Positions 35,473 through 44,619 of a stretch of DNA of 64,000 nucleotides are shown piece after piece (position 1 is the stretch's first letter; every line of letters begins with the position of its first letter). The notes beneath the pieces were generated by a model. The model saw only the letters and a list, made by a program, of their open reading frames with translations. It was not told the origin of the DNA and did no database searches. Origin of the DNA: an uncultured Rhodopila sp. (GTDB lineage Bacteria; Pseudomonadota; Alphaproteobacteria; Acetobacterales; Acetobacteraceae); NCBI RefSeq assembly GCF_903915725.1, contig NZ_CAIWTY010000086.1, positions 124,001 through 188,000 on the forward strand, read 5' to 3'. A program made the translations under genes and the position numbers.

Positions 35473-36396
35473 ATGCTTCGCAGACACCTCATCGCCATGG
35501 GCGCCACCGCCGCGGGGCTGGCTCTGACCGGCCAGCAAAGCCGCGCCGCGATGCCCTCGCAATTCCGCATCGGCCTGCTGGGCGGTGAAAACACGCAGGA
35601 CCGTCTCGCCCGCTACGACGAGTTCCAGAAGCTGCTGTCCGAGCACCTCCGCATGCCGGTGAAGCTGTTTCCGGCCGCCGACTATGCCGGCGTCATGCAG
35701 GGCATCGCCGCCGGCCAGCTTGAGGCCGCGGAGTTCGGCGCCTCCGGTTTCGCCGGTGCCTGGCTCGATTGCAAATGCATTGAGCCGGTCGTGGTGCCGC
35801 AGGAGAAGGACGGTTCGACCTATTACTACTCGGTCATGGTCGTGCGCGCCGATTCCGGCATCAAGTCACTGGCCGATATGAAGGGGCATTCGCTCGCCTG
35901 GGCCGATCCCAATTCGACGTCGGGATATTTGATCCCGAGCGCGACGTTGAAGACCAAAGGCATCAATCTGGCGGACGGCGCTTACTTCACCAAGACGGGC
36001 TTCTCAGGCGGCCATGAACAGGGCGTCGTGGCGGTGCTGAACAAGCAGTACGACGCAGCGGTGACCTGGACCTCCGGCCAGGGCGAAAAGGCGGAAGGCT
36101 ACACGCGCGGCAATCTCCGCACGATGGTGGACCGCAAGCTGCTGAAGATGTCGGACATCAACATCATCTGGCAGTCGGGCAAGATCCCGAATGGCCCGTG
36201 GGCGATCCGCACCGCGCTGCCGGCCGAGTTGAAGACGTCGTTCCGGGACTTCCTGCTCGACCTGCCCAAGTCACAACCCAAGGTCTACGCCGACATCGAA
36301 CAGGGCTCCGGAGTCGGCTACGTGCCGGCGACGATGGACCTTTATCAGGACATCATCGATCTGCGCCTGGCCGAGCGGCAAGCCAACCGTTCCTGA
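35473..36396 (+). CDS. PhnD-type phosphonate/phosphite-binding protein (orphan)
   Basis: The 307-residue periplasmic binding protein has signal peptide LIAMGATAAGLALTG ending AAM, and PhnD-family features: VKLFPAADYAGVMQGIAAG, FGASGFAGAW and ADPNSTSGYLIP, the loop that holds the phosphonate group. No phnC or phnE transport genes are next to it, so it must work with a transporter elsewhere or serve as a sensor. GGGAGAG precedes the ATG at 35473; the longer frame from 35350 gives no signal peptide at its start. Confidence 0.85.
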   Translation: MLRRHLIAMGATAAGLALTGQQSRAAMPSQFRIGLLGGENTQDRLARYDEFQKLLSEHLRMPVKLFPAADYAGVMQGIAAGQLEAAEFGASGFAGAWLDCKCIEPVVVPQEKDGSTYYYSVMVVRADSGIKSLADMKGHSLAWADPNSTSGYLIPSATLKTKGINLADGAYFTKTGFSGGHEQGVVAVLNKQYDAAVTWTSGQGEKAEGYTRGNLRTMVDRKLLKMSDINIIWQSGKIPNGPWAIRTALPAELKTSFRDFLLDLPKSQPKVYADIEQGSGVGYVPATMDLYQDIIDLRLAERQANRS

Positions 36397-36415
36397 CTCC
36401 CCGGGGCCGACGGCG

Positions 36416-37828
36416 TCAGCAGCCTTCGCCTGATGCCGCCGGCAGAGCCACATTGTCCGGCGGCGTCGGGATATCGTCGTTCGCGAACGGCGTTATCTCG
36501 CCGGCGCCGGTCGCATCCGGTTCGGCGGCCGGAGGAACCACCAGCGGCAGGACCGCTCCCGCCAGGATGGCATCCGCAAAACTCGCCCCGCGAATGTCGG
36601 TCCTGCGGAGGTCGGCTTCCCGCAACGTTGCACAGCCGAAATCGGCCCCGTTCAGGTCCGCCCCGTACAATACGGCGCCAGTCATGTCGGCCCATTGCAG
36701 TATTGCCCCGCCGAGATCAGCCCAACTCATATCGGCGCGGCGGAGGTTCGCCGCCCGCAGTTCGGCGCCACGGAGATTGGCGCTGTAAAGATGAACATCG
36801 CCAAGGTTGGCCTTATCCAGCGTCGCCTTGGCCAGGATGGACCGGTGAAGGGCCGCGCCACTCAGGTTCGCCCTTGTCAGGCGGGCCGCGCTGAAATCCG
36901 CGCCGCTGGCGTCGGCTTCGCGAAGATCCGCGCCCGTCAGGTCCGCCGCTTCGAGGCGGGCGTTGCCAAGGCTGGCGCCACGCAAGTCGGCTCCTTTGAG
37001 ATTGGCCCCGCCGAGATCGGCCCAACAAATGTCGGCGCCGCGCAGATCGGCGTTATGCAAATCGGCCGCCCGTAAGTCGGCTCCTTTGAGATCGGCGCCG
37101 TGAAGGTCAGCGCCGACCAGCGCCGCGCCGCCCAGATTGGTCCGGCTGAGGTTCGCTTTGAGCAGGTTGGCGCCATCCAGGTTGGCACCGGAAAGGTTGG
37201 CGCCTGAAAAGTTGGCCTTCTGTAGCGACGCGTTTGCCAGCAGCGCGCCCCGCAGATCGCTTTTCCTCAGGTCAACCAGCGAGTCGCCGGAGCCGATCGC
37301 AGCGGTTTCCCGCCGGACGATGATGGCAACCACGGCGGCGACGTCCGCCCACGGTTTCAGCCGCGCCGGCTTCTGGTCTTGTATCAGCGGTCCCCCTCGC
37401 GATGCTGCCTGATGCGTCCAGCGCGCGCGCTGCCGGACAAAGGCCGACAGCACCTCCATGGCAGCGGCATAGTCAGGACGGCTTTGCCGGGAGATGCGTT
37501 CCAACGTGTAGATGCCGCCCAATCGGATATCGAGCCGGTCGCTGGCCAGTTGTTCAACTGCCGTGCCGAAAATTTCGGCGGCACGCTGCGTCGGGTCGGC
37601 ATCCGTCCGCGCCGGGAACCGGCGCTGTTCCGTCACCGGGTTCCGCCGAGCCGTCCACATGAGAAGCCCGCCAGCGATCAGCGCGTCGATCGTCGTCACT
37701 GCCTCCCGATGCCGCACCAGCCATTCCCACGCCGCCGCAAGCAAGGTCATCGGGATGCTCTTTTGGTGCGCATTGCTGCGGGATCGCTTCATCGCGACGG
37801 CATCCGGGAATGCGGCTGCGATCGTCAT
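36416..37828 (-). CDS. membrane-anchored pentapeptide-repeat protein
   Basis: The 470-residue protein has a helical membrane-like segment near residues 40-60, an EQLASDRLDIRLGGIYTLER region and LSAFVRQRA (about 85-135) seen in many such proteins, and then from about residue 185 to 430 roughly fifty A(D/N)Lxx pentapeptides, e.g. GADLHGADLKGADLRAADLH, which fold as a right-handed quadrilateral beta helix. The role is unknown; some family members mimic DNA and protect gyrase, but a membrane-linked version is more likely a scaffold. Monocistronic. Confidence 0.88.
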   Translation of the reverse strand: MTIAAAFPDAVAMKRSRSNAHQKSIPMTLLAAAWEWLVRHREAVTTIDALIAGGLLMWTARRNPVTEQRRFPARTDADPTQRAAEIFGTAVEQLASDRLDIRLGGIYTLERISRQSRPDYAAAMEVLSAFVRQRARWTHQAASRGGPLIQDQKPARLKPWADVAAVVAIIVRRETAAIGSGDSLVDLRKSDLRGALLANASLQKANFSGANLSGANLDGANLLKANLSRTNLGGAALVGADLHGADLKGADLRAADLHNADLRGADICWADLGGANLKGADLRGASLGNARLEAADLTGADLREADASGADFSAARLTRANLSGAALHRSILAKATLDKANLGDVHLYSANLRGAELRAANLRRADMSWADLGGAILQWADMTGAVLYGADLNGADFGCATLREADLRRTDIRGASFADAILAGAVLPLVVPPAAEPDATGAGEITPFANDDIPTPPDNVALPAASGEGC

Positions 37829-38122
37829 TACGTAAATAGCATAACGGCCGGTGCGATGACACCAAATTGATAAATATTAGACCATGATTTCGCGCCGGCT
37901 GATCATCGCCATGGTGTGAAGAGGAAGCCTCGGACGGATCGCGCTCTGCAGCGCTTTCAGGCTGACTGGACTCGCGGCGGCGAGCTTGACTAACCGTCAT
38001 GGCCCGGCTTGTCCGGGCCACCTGTCGCGGCCGGGTGCTGGGAAAGGGTGGCCCGGACAAACCGGGACAAGCCGGGCCATGACGGGGTGCGGCGTCCAGC
38101 ACCTTTCCAGTCCGAAAATGCT
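37829..38122. repeat. intergenic region with large inverted repeat
   Basis: Outer arms GTCATGGCCCGGCTTGTC (from about 37998) and GACAAGCCGGGCCATGAC (to about 38082) are inverted copies; an inner pair of GGCCACC/GGTGGCC arms adds to the stem. This large hairpin lies between the starts/ends of the pentapeptide gene and the histidine kinase gene. It is another intergenic palindrome type, distinct from the copies at 23.5, 45.9 and 50.4 kb. Confidence 0.65.
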
Positions 38123-39457
38123 CTAGACCGGCAGCCGGATGCGCGCGCGCAGGCCGCCGAGCGGGCTATCCTCCAGCACGATCTCCCCGCCATGCGCGCG
38201 CACGATATCCCGTGCGATAGTCAATCCCAGCCCGGTACCTCCCGCCGCACCGCTCTCGAACGGCCGGAACACGCTCTCCCGCCGATCGGCCGGGATCCCG
38301 GGGCCATCGTCATCGACGGTAACCAACACCGAACGCTCCTGCGCCGTCGCGGTCAGCGCGATACGATGGGCATGGCGGCGCGCATTATCCACCAGGTTGG
38401 TCACCGCACGCCGTAATGCATCGGCACGCAGCTTCAGCGTCAGGTCCGGCGGCACGTCGAGGTCCAGCTCCGCCCCCGCGCGCCGCGCGCCGGCCGCGAC
38501 TTCCTCAAGGATGCAGCACAGGTTGACCGGCATCGCCTGCTCGGTCTTCTCGCCCCGGGCGAATGCCAGGTAGCCGCTGATCATGCGCTCCATTTCGTCC
38601 ACGTCGGCGGTCATCTCGGCAATGTCCTGGCGCAGATCCTCGGTTGGAGGCAGCATCGCCAGGGCCAGCCGCAACCGTGTCAGCGGCGTGCGCAGGTCGT
38701 GCGACACGCCCGCCAGCATTTCGGTCCGTTGCGCCAGGAAGCGGCGGATGCGTTCCTGCATCTTGTTGAAGGCGGCGGCGGCCTGCCGCACCTCCGCCGC
38801 GCCCTCTGGCCGGATCGCCGGCACCTCCCGCCCCATGCCGAACGCCTCGGCAGAACGGGCGAGCCGGCGAATGGCGCGCACCTGGTTGCGCATGAACAGC
38901 GCGGCGATCACGAACAGCAGCAGCGCCGAACCCACCAGCCAGCCGACGAACAGGAACAGCGTCCCGATGGCCAGCCGCTTGCGAGGCGCCGCCACATCCA
39001 GCACCCCGTCCGGCAGTTGCAGCCGGATCAGCACTGATTGCGGGTCGGAGGTCCAGTCCATGGTGAAGGGAGCATTGAACTTTTCCGTCAGCGCCGCTGC
39101 CAGGTCGTCATCCATCGGTCCGAGGACGTTCTTCCACTTCCGGCTTTCCAGAACCGCGCCCGGCTCCATCCTGATATCGAGCGTGAACTGGCGCCGCGCC
39201 ATGTCCAGCACCCACTCGCGGCCTTGGGCGGTTGGGGCTTGCTGCATCAGTTCGACGGTATAGGCGATCTCTCCGGCAATGGCGCTGGACAGCCGGCGCG
39301 ACACGATCCCCAGGTGGCTGCCGTAGAACATCTGCAGCGCGATCGCCTGCACCAGCACCAGCGGCACCAGCATGATCAGCAACGTGCGCCCAAGCAGCGA
39401 TGTCGGCAGCAACTGTTTGATCCGCGCCTCAAACGGCAGGCCGATGCGTATGCGCAT
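38123..39457 (-). CDS. sensor histidine kinase, EnvZ-like
   Basis: The 444-residue inner-membrane kinase has helices at about residues 20-42 and 165-190 flanking a periplasmic sensor region, a HAMP linker, a phosphoacceptor histidine in AGVSHDLRTPLTRLRL, and an ATP-binding GHKL domain with NLVDNARRHA, DDGPGIP and GTGLGLTIARD. It receives a periplasmic signal and phosphorylates the regulator encoded 3 bp upstream. The pair resembles EnvZ/OmpR. Signal unknown. Confidence 0.9.
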   Translation of the reverse strand: MRIRIGLPFEARIKQLLPTSLLGRTLLIMLVPLVLVQAIALQMFYGSHLGIVSRRLSSAIAGEIAYTVELMQQAPTAQGREWVLDMARRQFTLDIRMEPGAVLESRKWKNVLGPMDDDLAAALTEKFNAPFTMDWTSDPQSVLIRLQLPDGVLDVAAPRKRLAIGTLFLFVGWLVGSALLLFVIAALFMRNQVRAIRRLARSAEAFGMGREVPAIRPEGAAEVRQAAAAFNKMQERIRRFLAQRTEMLAGVSHDLRTPLTRLRLALAMLPPTEDLRQDIAEMTADVDEMERMISGYLAFARGEKTEQAMPVNLCCILEEVAAGARRAGAELDLDVPPDLTLKLRADALRRAVTNLVDNARRHAHRIALTATAQERSVLVTVDDDGPGIPADRRESVFRPFESGAAGGTGLGLTIARDIVRAHGGEIVLEDSPLGGLRARIRLPV

Positions 39458-39460
39458 GCG

Positions 39461-40159
39461 TCAGGTGCCCGGCTTCAGGATGTAGCCGCGCCCGCGCACG
39501 GTATGCAGGAAGCGCGGCTCTCGCGGGTCGGTCTCGATCTTGCGGCGCAGGCGCACCACCTGCACGTCGATCGCCCGCTCGCCGGCGTCGTCCATCCCCA
39601 AAGCCTCGGCGATCTCTTCGCGCGACAGCACCTCGTTCGGCTTGCGCGCCAAAGCCGTCAGCAGCGCCGCCTCGCCGCCGGTCAGCCGGATCGGCCCCTC
39701 GGCGTCGCGCAGTTCCCCGCGTTCGACATCGAACGCGGCCCCGCCGATGCGCACGGCAGCGAGCGGCACCTCCGGCGACGGCGGCGGCGGCGCGCGGCGC
39801 AGCAAGGCACGAATGCGCAGCACCAGCTCCCGCGGCTCGAACGGCTTGCCGAGGTAGTCGTCGGCCCCGGCCTCGAATCCGGCGATCCGGTCCTCCGGAG
39901 CGCCCCGCGCGGTCAGCATCAGGATTGGCAGGTCATGGGTCTCCCGGCGCAGCGATTCGGTCAATTCAAGCCCGGTTTCCCCCGGCATCATCACGTCCAG
40001 CACCAGCAGGTCGGGATTGATCGATCGGAGCTTGGAGCGGGCCTCGGCGGCATCGGCCGCCGCGGTGACGCGAAAGCCCTCCCCTGCCAGATATCGTGCC
40101 AGACGTTCCCGCAGCCGGGGATCGTCTTCGACCACAAGGATGTGGCATTCGTCGGCCAT
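39461..40159 (-). CDS. OmpR-family response regulator
   Basis: The 232-residue protein has a receiver domain with phosphoacceptor Asp55 in LLVLDVMMPG, lysine in GKPFEPREL, and a C-terminal winged helix ending VRGRGYILKPGT. The start at 40159 begins MADECHILVVEDD; the longer open frame upstream is out of character. It is followed 3 bp later by its kinase. The MarR gene stop is 17 bp upstream, so all three may be cotranscribed. Confidence 0.92.
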   Translation of the reverse strand: MADECHILVVEDDPRLRERLARYLAGEGFRVTAAADAAEARSKLRSINPDLLVLDVMMPGETGLELTESLRRETHDLPILMLTARGAPEDRIAGFEAGADDYLGKPFEPRELVLRIRALLRRAPPPPSPEVPLAAVRIGGAAFDVERGELRDAEGPIRLTGGEAALLTALARKPNEVLSREEIAEALGMDDAGERAIDVQVVRLRRKIETDPREPRFLHTVRGRGYILKPGT

Positions 40160-40176
40160 AACGTGTGGGTATCCTT

Positions 40177-40725
40177 TTAGGCGTCCTCGGGCGACCCGGT
40201 ACCGTCGATGTAGTCCCGTGCCCCTTTGTCCATCATAGCACGCATGAGCGTGCGAAATCCCAGCACCCCTTGCGGGCCTGCGGCGCGGTAGGCGAGCGCC
40301 AGCTTCTCCCGCTGGCTGTCGAACAGCCGCCGCTCCAGCGCCTGGCCCGCTTCCGTCAGGGTCAGCAGGCGCAGCCGCCGATCCTCGAAGCCCGGAGCCT
40401 GGGCGACGTAGCCCTGATCGACCAGTGCGTTCAGCACCCTGGCCAGCGACTGCTTGGTGATGCGCAGGATGGCGAGCAGTCCGGAGACGGTAATTCCCGG
40501 GTTGCGGCCGATGAAGTGCAAAGCGCGATGATGCGCGCGGCCCAGCTCGAGTTCTTCCAGCACCTTGTCGGCGACGGTGGTGAAGTCGCGATAGGCGAAG
40601 AACAGCAGATCCTGCGCCAGGCGCATCTCCGGATCGCCGCAATCCACAACCGGCCCGGGCGGCGGTACTTTTGGCGGCGGCACGAAGCGATCGGCTTTCG
40701 TTTCCCGGAGCTTGGGTTTCAGCAT
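40177..40725 (-). CDS. MarR-family transcriptional regulator
   Basis: The 182-residue protein has a MarR winged helix: ELGRAHHRALHFIGRNPG, ITVSGLLAILRITKQSLARVL and the wing GFEDRRLRLLTLTEAG. A proline-rich N-terminal tail of about 28 residues is unusual. It lies upstream of the two-component pair on the same strand and is divergent from the aminotransferase at 40828, which it may control. Confidence 0.87.
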   Translation of the reverse strand: MLKPKLRETKADRFVPPPKVPPPGPVVDCGDPEMRLAQDLLFFAYRDFTTVADKVLEELELGRAHHRALHFIGRNPGITVSGLLAILRITKQSLARVLNALVDQGYVAQAPGFEDRRLRLLTLTEAGQALERRLFDSQREKLALAYRAAGPQGVLGFRTLMRAMMDKGARDYIDGTGSPEDA

Positions 40726-40827
40726 GTCTGATATTCGATCCCAAAATAGGTCAGCAATATTAACTTAATAGCGGCGAAGCTCTAACTTCGGCCCACGATA
40801 CGCAAGAAAATTACGGAACACACGGCC

Positions 40828-41727
40828 ATGGCGTTTCTTCCTTTCGACGACCGAGATGGATCAATCTGGCTGGACGGGTCGCTGGTGCCCTGGCGCGACG
40901 CCAGGCTGCACGTGTTGTCGCACGGTTTGCACTATGGCAGTGCCGTGTTCGAAGGGGAACGTGCATACGCAAGTAATATTTTCCGGCTGCGCGATCATAC
41001 CAGGCGCCTGATCCATTCCGGCCGCCTGCTGAGCTTCAACATCCCGTTCACCGAGGCGCAGATCGATGCCGCGTCGATTGCGGTGTTGCAGGCGAACGGC
41101 CTGACGGACGGGTATGTACGGCCGATTGCCTGGCGCGGGTCGGAGCAGTTGGCGGTGTCGGCAACGGGCACGTCTATCCATCTGGCGATCACCGCATGGC
41201 CGTGGCCGAGCTACTATGGCACGGACCGGATGCGGGGCATCCGCGTCGGCCAGGCGGACTGGCGGCGGCCCCCGCCGGAGGCCGCTCCGGTCAAAGCGAA
41301 AGCGTCGGGGCTGTATGTTATTGCCTCGCTGGCCAAGGTAAAGGCGGAGCAGGATGGATATTCCGACGCGCTGATGCTGGACTGGCGCGGGCTGGTGGCG
41401 GAGACGACCGGGGCGAACATCTTCTTGGTGATCGATGGCGAACTGCACACGCCGGTGCCGGATTGTTTCCTCGATGGCATTACGCGGCGGACGGTGATCA
41501 GCCTGGCGCGACGAAATGGAATGAAAGTGATCGAGCGGCACATCGATCCGTCCGAACTGGCCACCGTGACGGAGGCGTTCCTGGCCGGCACCGCAGCCGA
41601 GGTGACGGCGGTGCGAGAGATCGGGCCGTATCGGTTCACCCCGGGGGCGATCACCGAGACGTTGATGAAAGATTACGATCATCTGGTTTTGCAGCTGCCC
41701 GAGGCGGTTGCGCGCATCGTGACGTGA
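40828..41727 (+). CDS. ilvE: branched-chain amino acid aminotransferase
   Basis: The 299-residue PLP fold-type IV enzyme has Lys158 in VKAKASGLY (Schiff-base lysine) and ETTGANIFLV holding the glutamate that contacts the ring nitrogen; the N-terminal HGLHYGSAVFEGER is the family signature. It converts branched-chain 2-oxo acids and glutamate to Val, Leu or Ile. D-amino-acid transaminases share the fold, but the HYGSAVFEGER motif favours IlvE. Divergent from the MarR gene. Confidence 0.9.
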   Translation: MAFLPFDDRDGSIWLDGSLVPWRDARLHVLSHGLHYGSAVFEGERAYASNIFRLRDHTRRLIHSGRLLSFNIPFTEAQIDAASIAVLQANGLTDGYVRPIAWRGSEQLAVSATGTSIHLAITAWPWPSYYGTDRMRGIRVGQADWRRPPPEAAPVKAKASGLYVIASLAKVKAEQDGYSDALMLDWRGLVAETTGANIFLVIDGELHTPVPDCFLDGITRRTVISLARRNGMKVIERHIDPSELATVTEAFLAGTAAEVTAVREIGPYRFTPGAITETLMKDYDHLVLQLPEAVARIVT

Positions 41728-41826
41728 ACTCGTCACGAACCTTGGGTAGTGGCGGCTGAAATTTATCTTTTGTTAAGCAATTATCGGTATTCCTGCGGGC
41801 GACCCGCCGACAGCCAGCAGGATTGC

Positions 41827-42864
41827 ATGCAGATGAATGGTCCGACGACCGATGATGGTTCAGACATCCGCAAATGGGCGGCTCGTGCCTGGTTGGAGAT
41901 GGAGAGCGCCGGGGTGCTTCCGACGCCCCGCAATTTCGATCTCTGGTTCAGCCATGTCAGCGGGGCGAACCCCGAACTGAGCCACCAGATCGGGGAGATC
42001 CTGAGCCGCCAGCCTGTCGTAACCCTGGCGGTCCTCGATGATCTGCATGCCACGTTCGGGAGTTCCGACGCTGCCGTGGATCAGGTGTCGGATCGGGCCG
42101 AAGCGATCCAACAGGCGGCTCAGCTCTTCGTGTCTCAACTGGCCGGCAACGGCGAACAGTTGCGGGAATATGGTAACGCGCTCTCGCTCTGGGCCGATCG
42201 GCTTAGTCACGACCGCACGCTGGATACGCTGTTGCAGGCGGTTTCGAGCGTTCTGGCCGAAACGGCGCGGGCGAGCGAGCGCAACCGGGCCCTCGAACAG
42301 CAGCTTTCCGCTTCGACGGCGCGTATCACGCGGCTCAAGGACAGCATCGCCGATCTGAAGAAGGAGGCGACGGTCGATGTGCTGACTGGCCTGTGCAACC
42401 GCAAGGCTTTCACCGCCAGGCTGCGGAAAGCCCTGGCGGAGGCGAAAGCGGACGGCAGTGCGGTTTCGTTGCTGATGATCGACGTGGACCATTTCAAATC
42501 AGTCAACGATACCTATGGGCATCCGACCGGCGATCTGTTTCTGCGCCTGATCGGACGGGTGTTGTCCGAAAGCATCAAGGGCCGCGATATCTCCGCGCGC
42601 TATGGCGGCGAGGAGTTTGCCGTGCTGCTGGTAAAGGCGAACCTGAAGGCCGGGACGACCGTTGCGAACGAAATTCGGCTGCTGCTCGAGAAAAAGCAGA
42701 TCCTCCGGAGCAAGGCGGATGGCCAGCCCGTAGGCATAACCGTGTCGATCGGGGTCGCGGAGTTTCGGAGCACCGAGACGGCCGCGTCCCTGATCGATCG
42801 CGCGGATGTCGCGCTGTACCAGGCCAAGGCGCTTGGCCGCAACCGGGTCTGCGCCGCGCAATAG
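41827..42864 (+). CDS. GGDEF-domain diguanylate cyclase
   Basis: The product of about 345 residues has an N-terminal helical domain without a membrane segment (about 1-160), a coiled-coil-like ERNRALEQQLSASTARITRL linker, and a GGDEF domain (about 185-345). The active loop reads RYGGEEF, which is catalytically competent in the family, with LMIDVDHFKSVNDTYGH upstream. The inhibitory I-site position reads KGRD instead of RxxD, so product inhibition may be lost. It would make cyclic di-GMP. AGCAGG precedes the ATG at 41827; an earlier GTG at 41749 is less likely. Confidence 0.85.
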   Translation: MQMNGPTTDDGSDIRKWAARAWLEMESAGVLPTPRNFDLWFSHVSGANPELSHQIGEILSRQPVVTLAVLDDLHATFGSSDAAVDQVSDRAEAIQQAAQLFVSQLAGNGEQLREYGNALSLWADRLSHDRTLDTLLQAVSSVLAETARASERNRALEQQLSASTARITRLKDSIADLKKEATVDVLTGLCNRKAFTARLRKALAEAKADGSAVSLLMIDVDHFKSVNDTYGHPTGDLFLRLIGRVLSESIKGRDISARYGGEEFAVLLVKANLKAGTTVANEIRLLLEKKQILRSKADGQPVGITVSIGVAEFRSTETAASLIDRADVALYQAKALGRNRVCAAQ

Positions 42865-42938
42865 ATCGGCCGCGCGGGGGTTGCCTCGCGGCTCCGGCGA
42901 TGACAGCTTGCCGCCCGCTTTGGACGGGGGAAGGCCGC

Positions 42939-44228
42939 GTGACCGATACCGACGTTCTGATAATCGGCGCCGGGCTGGCGGGACTCGGCGCGGCGGCGGC
43001 GTTGCGCGATGCCGGGCGGCGGTCGATCGTCCTGGAAGCCTCTGGTCGTGCCGGCGGCCGGGCCTGGACGGCGTATCCCGCAGCGCTCGGGGGCGTCTGG
43101 TTCGACATGGGCGCGGTGTGGTTCCACGACGCCGAACACAACCCGCTGGCCGCGATTGCGCAGGCCGCCGGGGATCCGGTGATACGGTCGGACGAACTGC
43201 GCCAGACGCGGATGTTCATCGGCGACCGCTTGGCGACGCAGGCCGAATTGGCGGACTATGACGCGGCGTCGTCACGCTACGAGGCAATGGCGGAGCGGGT
43301 GCTTGCCGCCGGGGCCGATGTGCCGCTGGCCGAGATCGCGCGCCGGCTTCGGGATGACCCGTGGGCGCGGACGATCGAGGCCTGGGAGGGGCCGGTGATC
43401 TGCGCCGCCGATGCGGAGCGGTTCAGCGCCAGGGACTGGCACCGCAATGCGTTGAATGGCAGCAACCTGGTGCCGGACGGCGGCATCGGCGCCTTCGTAC
43501 TGCGCCGGCTGACCGCGGGGCTGGATATCCGTCGTGATACTCCGGTGACCCGGGTGCGCTGGGGCGGGCCGGGTGGACGCGTCAGCGTGGAAACCGCGCG
43601 TGGCGCGCTATCCGCCGGGGCCTGCATCGTCACGGTTTCGACCGGCGTGCTGGCCTCCGGCGCGATCGCGTTCGACCCGCCCCTGCCGCCGCGGGTCACC
43701 GAGGCGGTGCACAACCTGCCCATGGGTCTCGCGCTGAAAGTCGCGCTTCGCGCCACCACAGCCGATCGGCTGGACTTGCCGATGAATTGCTCGGTGTATC
43801 GGGCGGTCACGCAGGCCGGTGACTCGCTGACGCCGTTCCAGTGCTGGCCGCTCGGGCGGGACTATGTGCAGGGCTGGTTCGGCGGGCCGCTGGCCCTGGA
43901 TCTGGCCAGGGCGGGGGACGCGGCGGCGGTGGACTGCGCGTTGGGCTTCTTGCGCTCGTTGTTCGGCGGCCGGGCCGATCGGCTGTTCGCCGGCGGGGCG
44001 ATGCTGGTGACGCATTGGGAAGACGACCCGTATGTGCGCGGGGCGTATTGCTACGCGGTTCCGGGCGCATCGGGTGCGCGCGATACGCTGGCCGAGCCGC
44101 TGGCCGATGGGCGGCTGATGTTTGCCGGGGAGGCGTGCCACGTGCCGTATGCCGGGACGCTGGCAGGCGCCTGGCTGAGCGGGCAGGCGGCGGCGAAGGC
44201 GGCAGGCGCGGCGGTTGCGAAGGCGTAG
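42939..44228 (+). CDS. FAD-dependent amine oxidase family protein
   Basis: The product of about 429 residues has an N-terminal dinucleotide fold DVLIIGAGLAGLGAAAALRDAG, GGRAWTAYP (the second flavin motif) and a C-terminal FAGEACHVPYAGTLAGAWLSG, the FAD-binding ending of monoamine/polyamine oxidases. The substrate is likely an amine; polyamine is suggested only by the polyamine genes 2 kb on. The GTG at 42939 has GGGGGAAGG just upstream and puts the flavin motif at the very start; an in-frame ATG at 42900 is the alternative. Confidence 0.8.
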   Translation: MTDTDVLIIGAGLAGLGAAAALRDAGRRSIVLEASGRAGGRAWTAYPAALGGVWFDMGAVWFHDAEHNPLAAIAQAAGDPVIRSDELRQTRMFIGDRLATQAELADYDAASSRYEAMAERVLAAGADVPLAEIARRLRDDPWARTIEAWEGPVICAADAERFSARDWHRNALNGSNLVPDGGIGAFVLRRLTAGLDIRRDTPVTRVRWGGPGGRVSVETARGALSAGACIVTVSTGVLASGAIAFDPPLPPRVTEAVHNLPMGLALKVALRATTADRLDLPMNCSVYRAVTQAGDSLTPFQCWPLGRDYVQGWFGGPLALDLARAGDAAAVDCALGFLRSLFGGRADRLFAGGAMLVTHWEDDPYVRGAYCYAVPGASGARDTLAEPLADGRLMFAGEACHVPYAGTLAGAWLSGQAAAKAAGAAVAKA

Positions 44229-44619
44229 GTGCCGCGCCGTCTTGCCGGCGGAGGCGGCGGTGCGCCCGGCCCGGTGCCTGCGCGGATTGGCTTGAACCGA
44301 GGCTGGCATGCGTCCGGCGGGTAGATTCACGCTCGCTCCCGGACCGGCCGAGGCAATCTGCGTTCAACGTTCTCCCGCTTTGCGACGCGGGTTTCGGCTG
44401 ATGAGATAAGACGCGCGTTCTTTGACAACCGCATGGCGGAAAACTTCCTGAAGGTGTACTTCGCACTTGACTCCTTTGAAGTACATCATAATTCTGTGTG
44501 CGGCATCTATCGTGTTGTTGCAACGGGATGGATGGCGATGTCCGGGTGCGCGCAAGATTATCTCTTGCGGCAGCGCCTTATGTTGTCAATTGGCCAAGGC
44601 CAACAAGAAAGACGAAGTC
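44229..44619. promoter_or_regulatory. promoter region of the LCAT-like gene
   Basis: Within these 391 bp a TTGACT (44467-44472) and a TAATTC (44489-44494) with a 16-bp spacer form a sigma-70-like promoter about 125 bp upstream of the lipase-like gene. An inverted repeat TGTACTTC (44455-44462) / GAAGTACA (44478-44485) overlaps it and could be an operator. No gene is seen. Confidence 0.35.
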
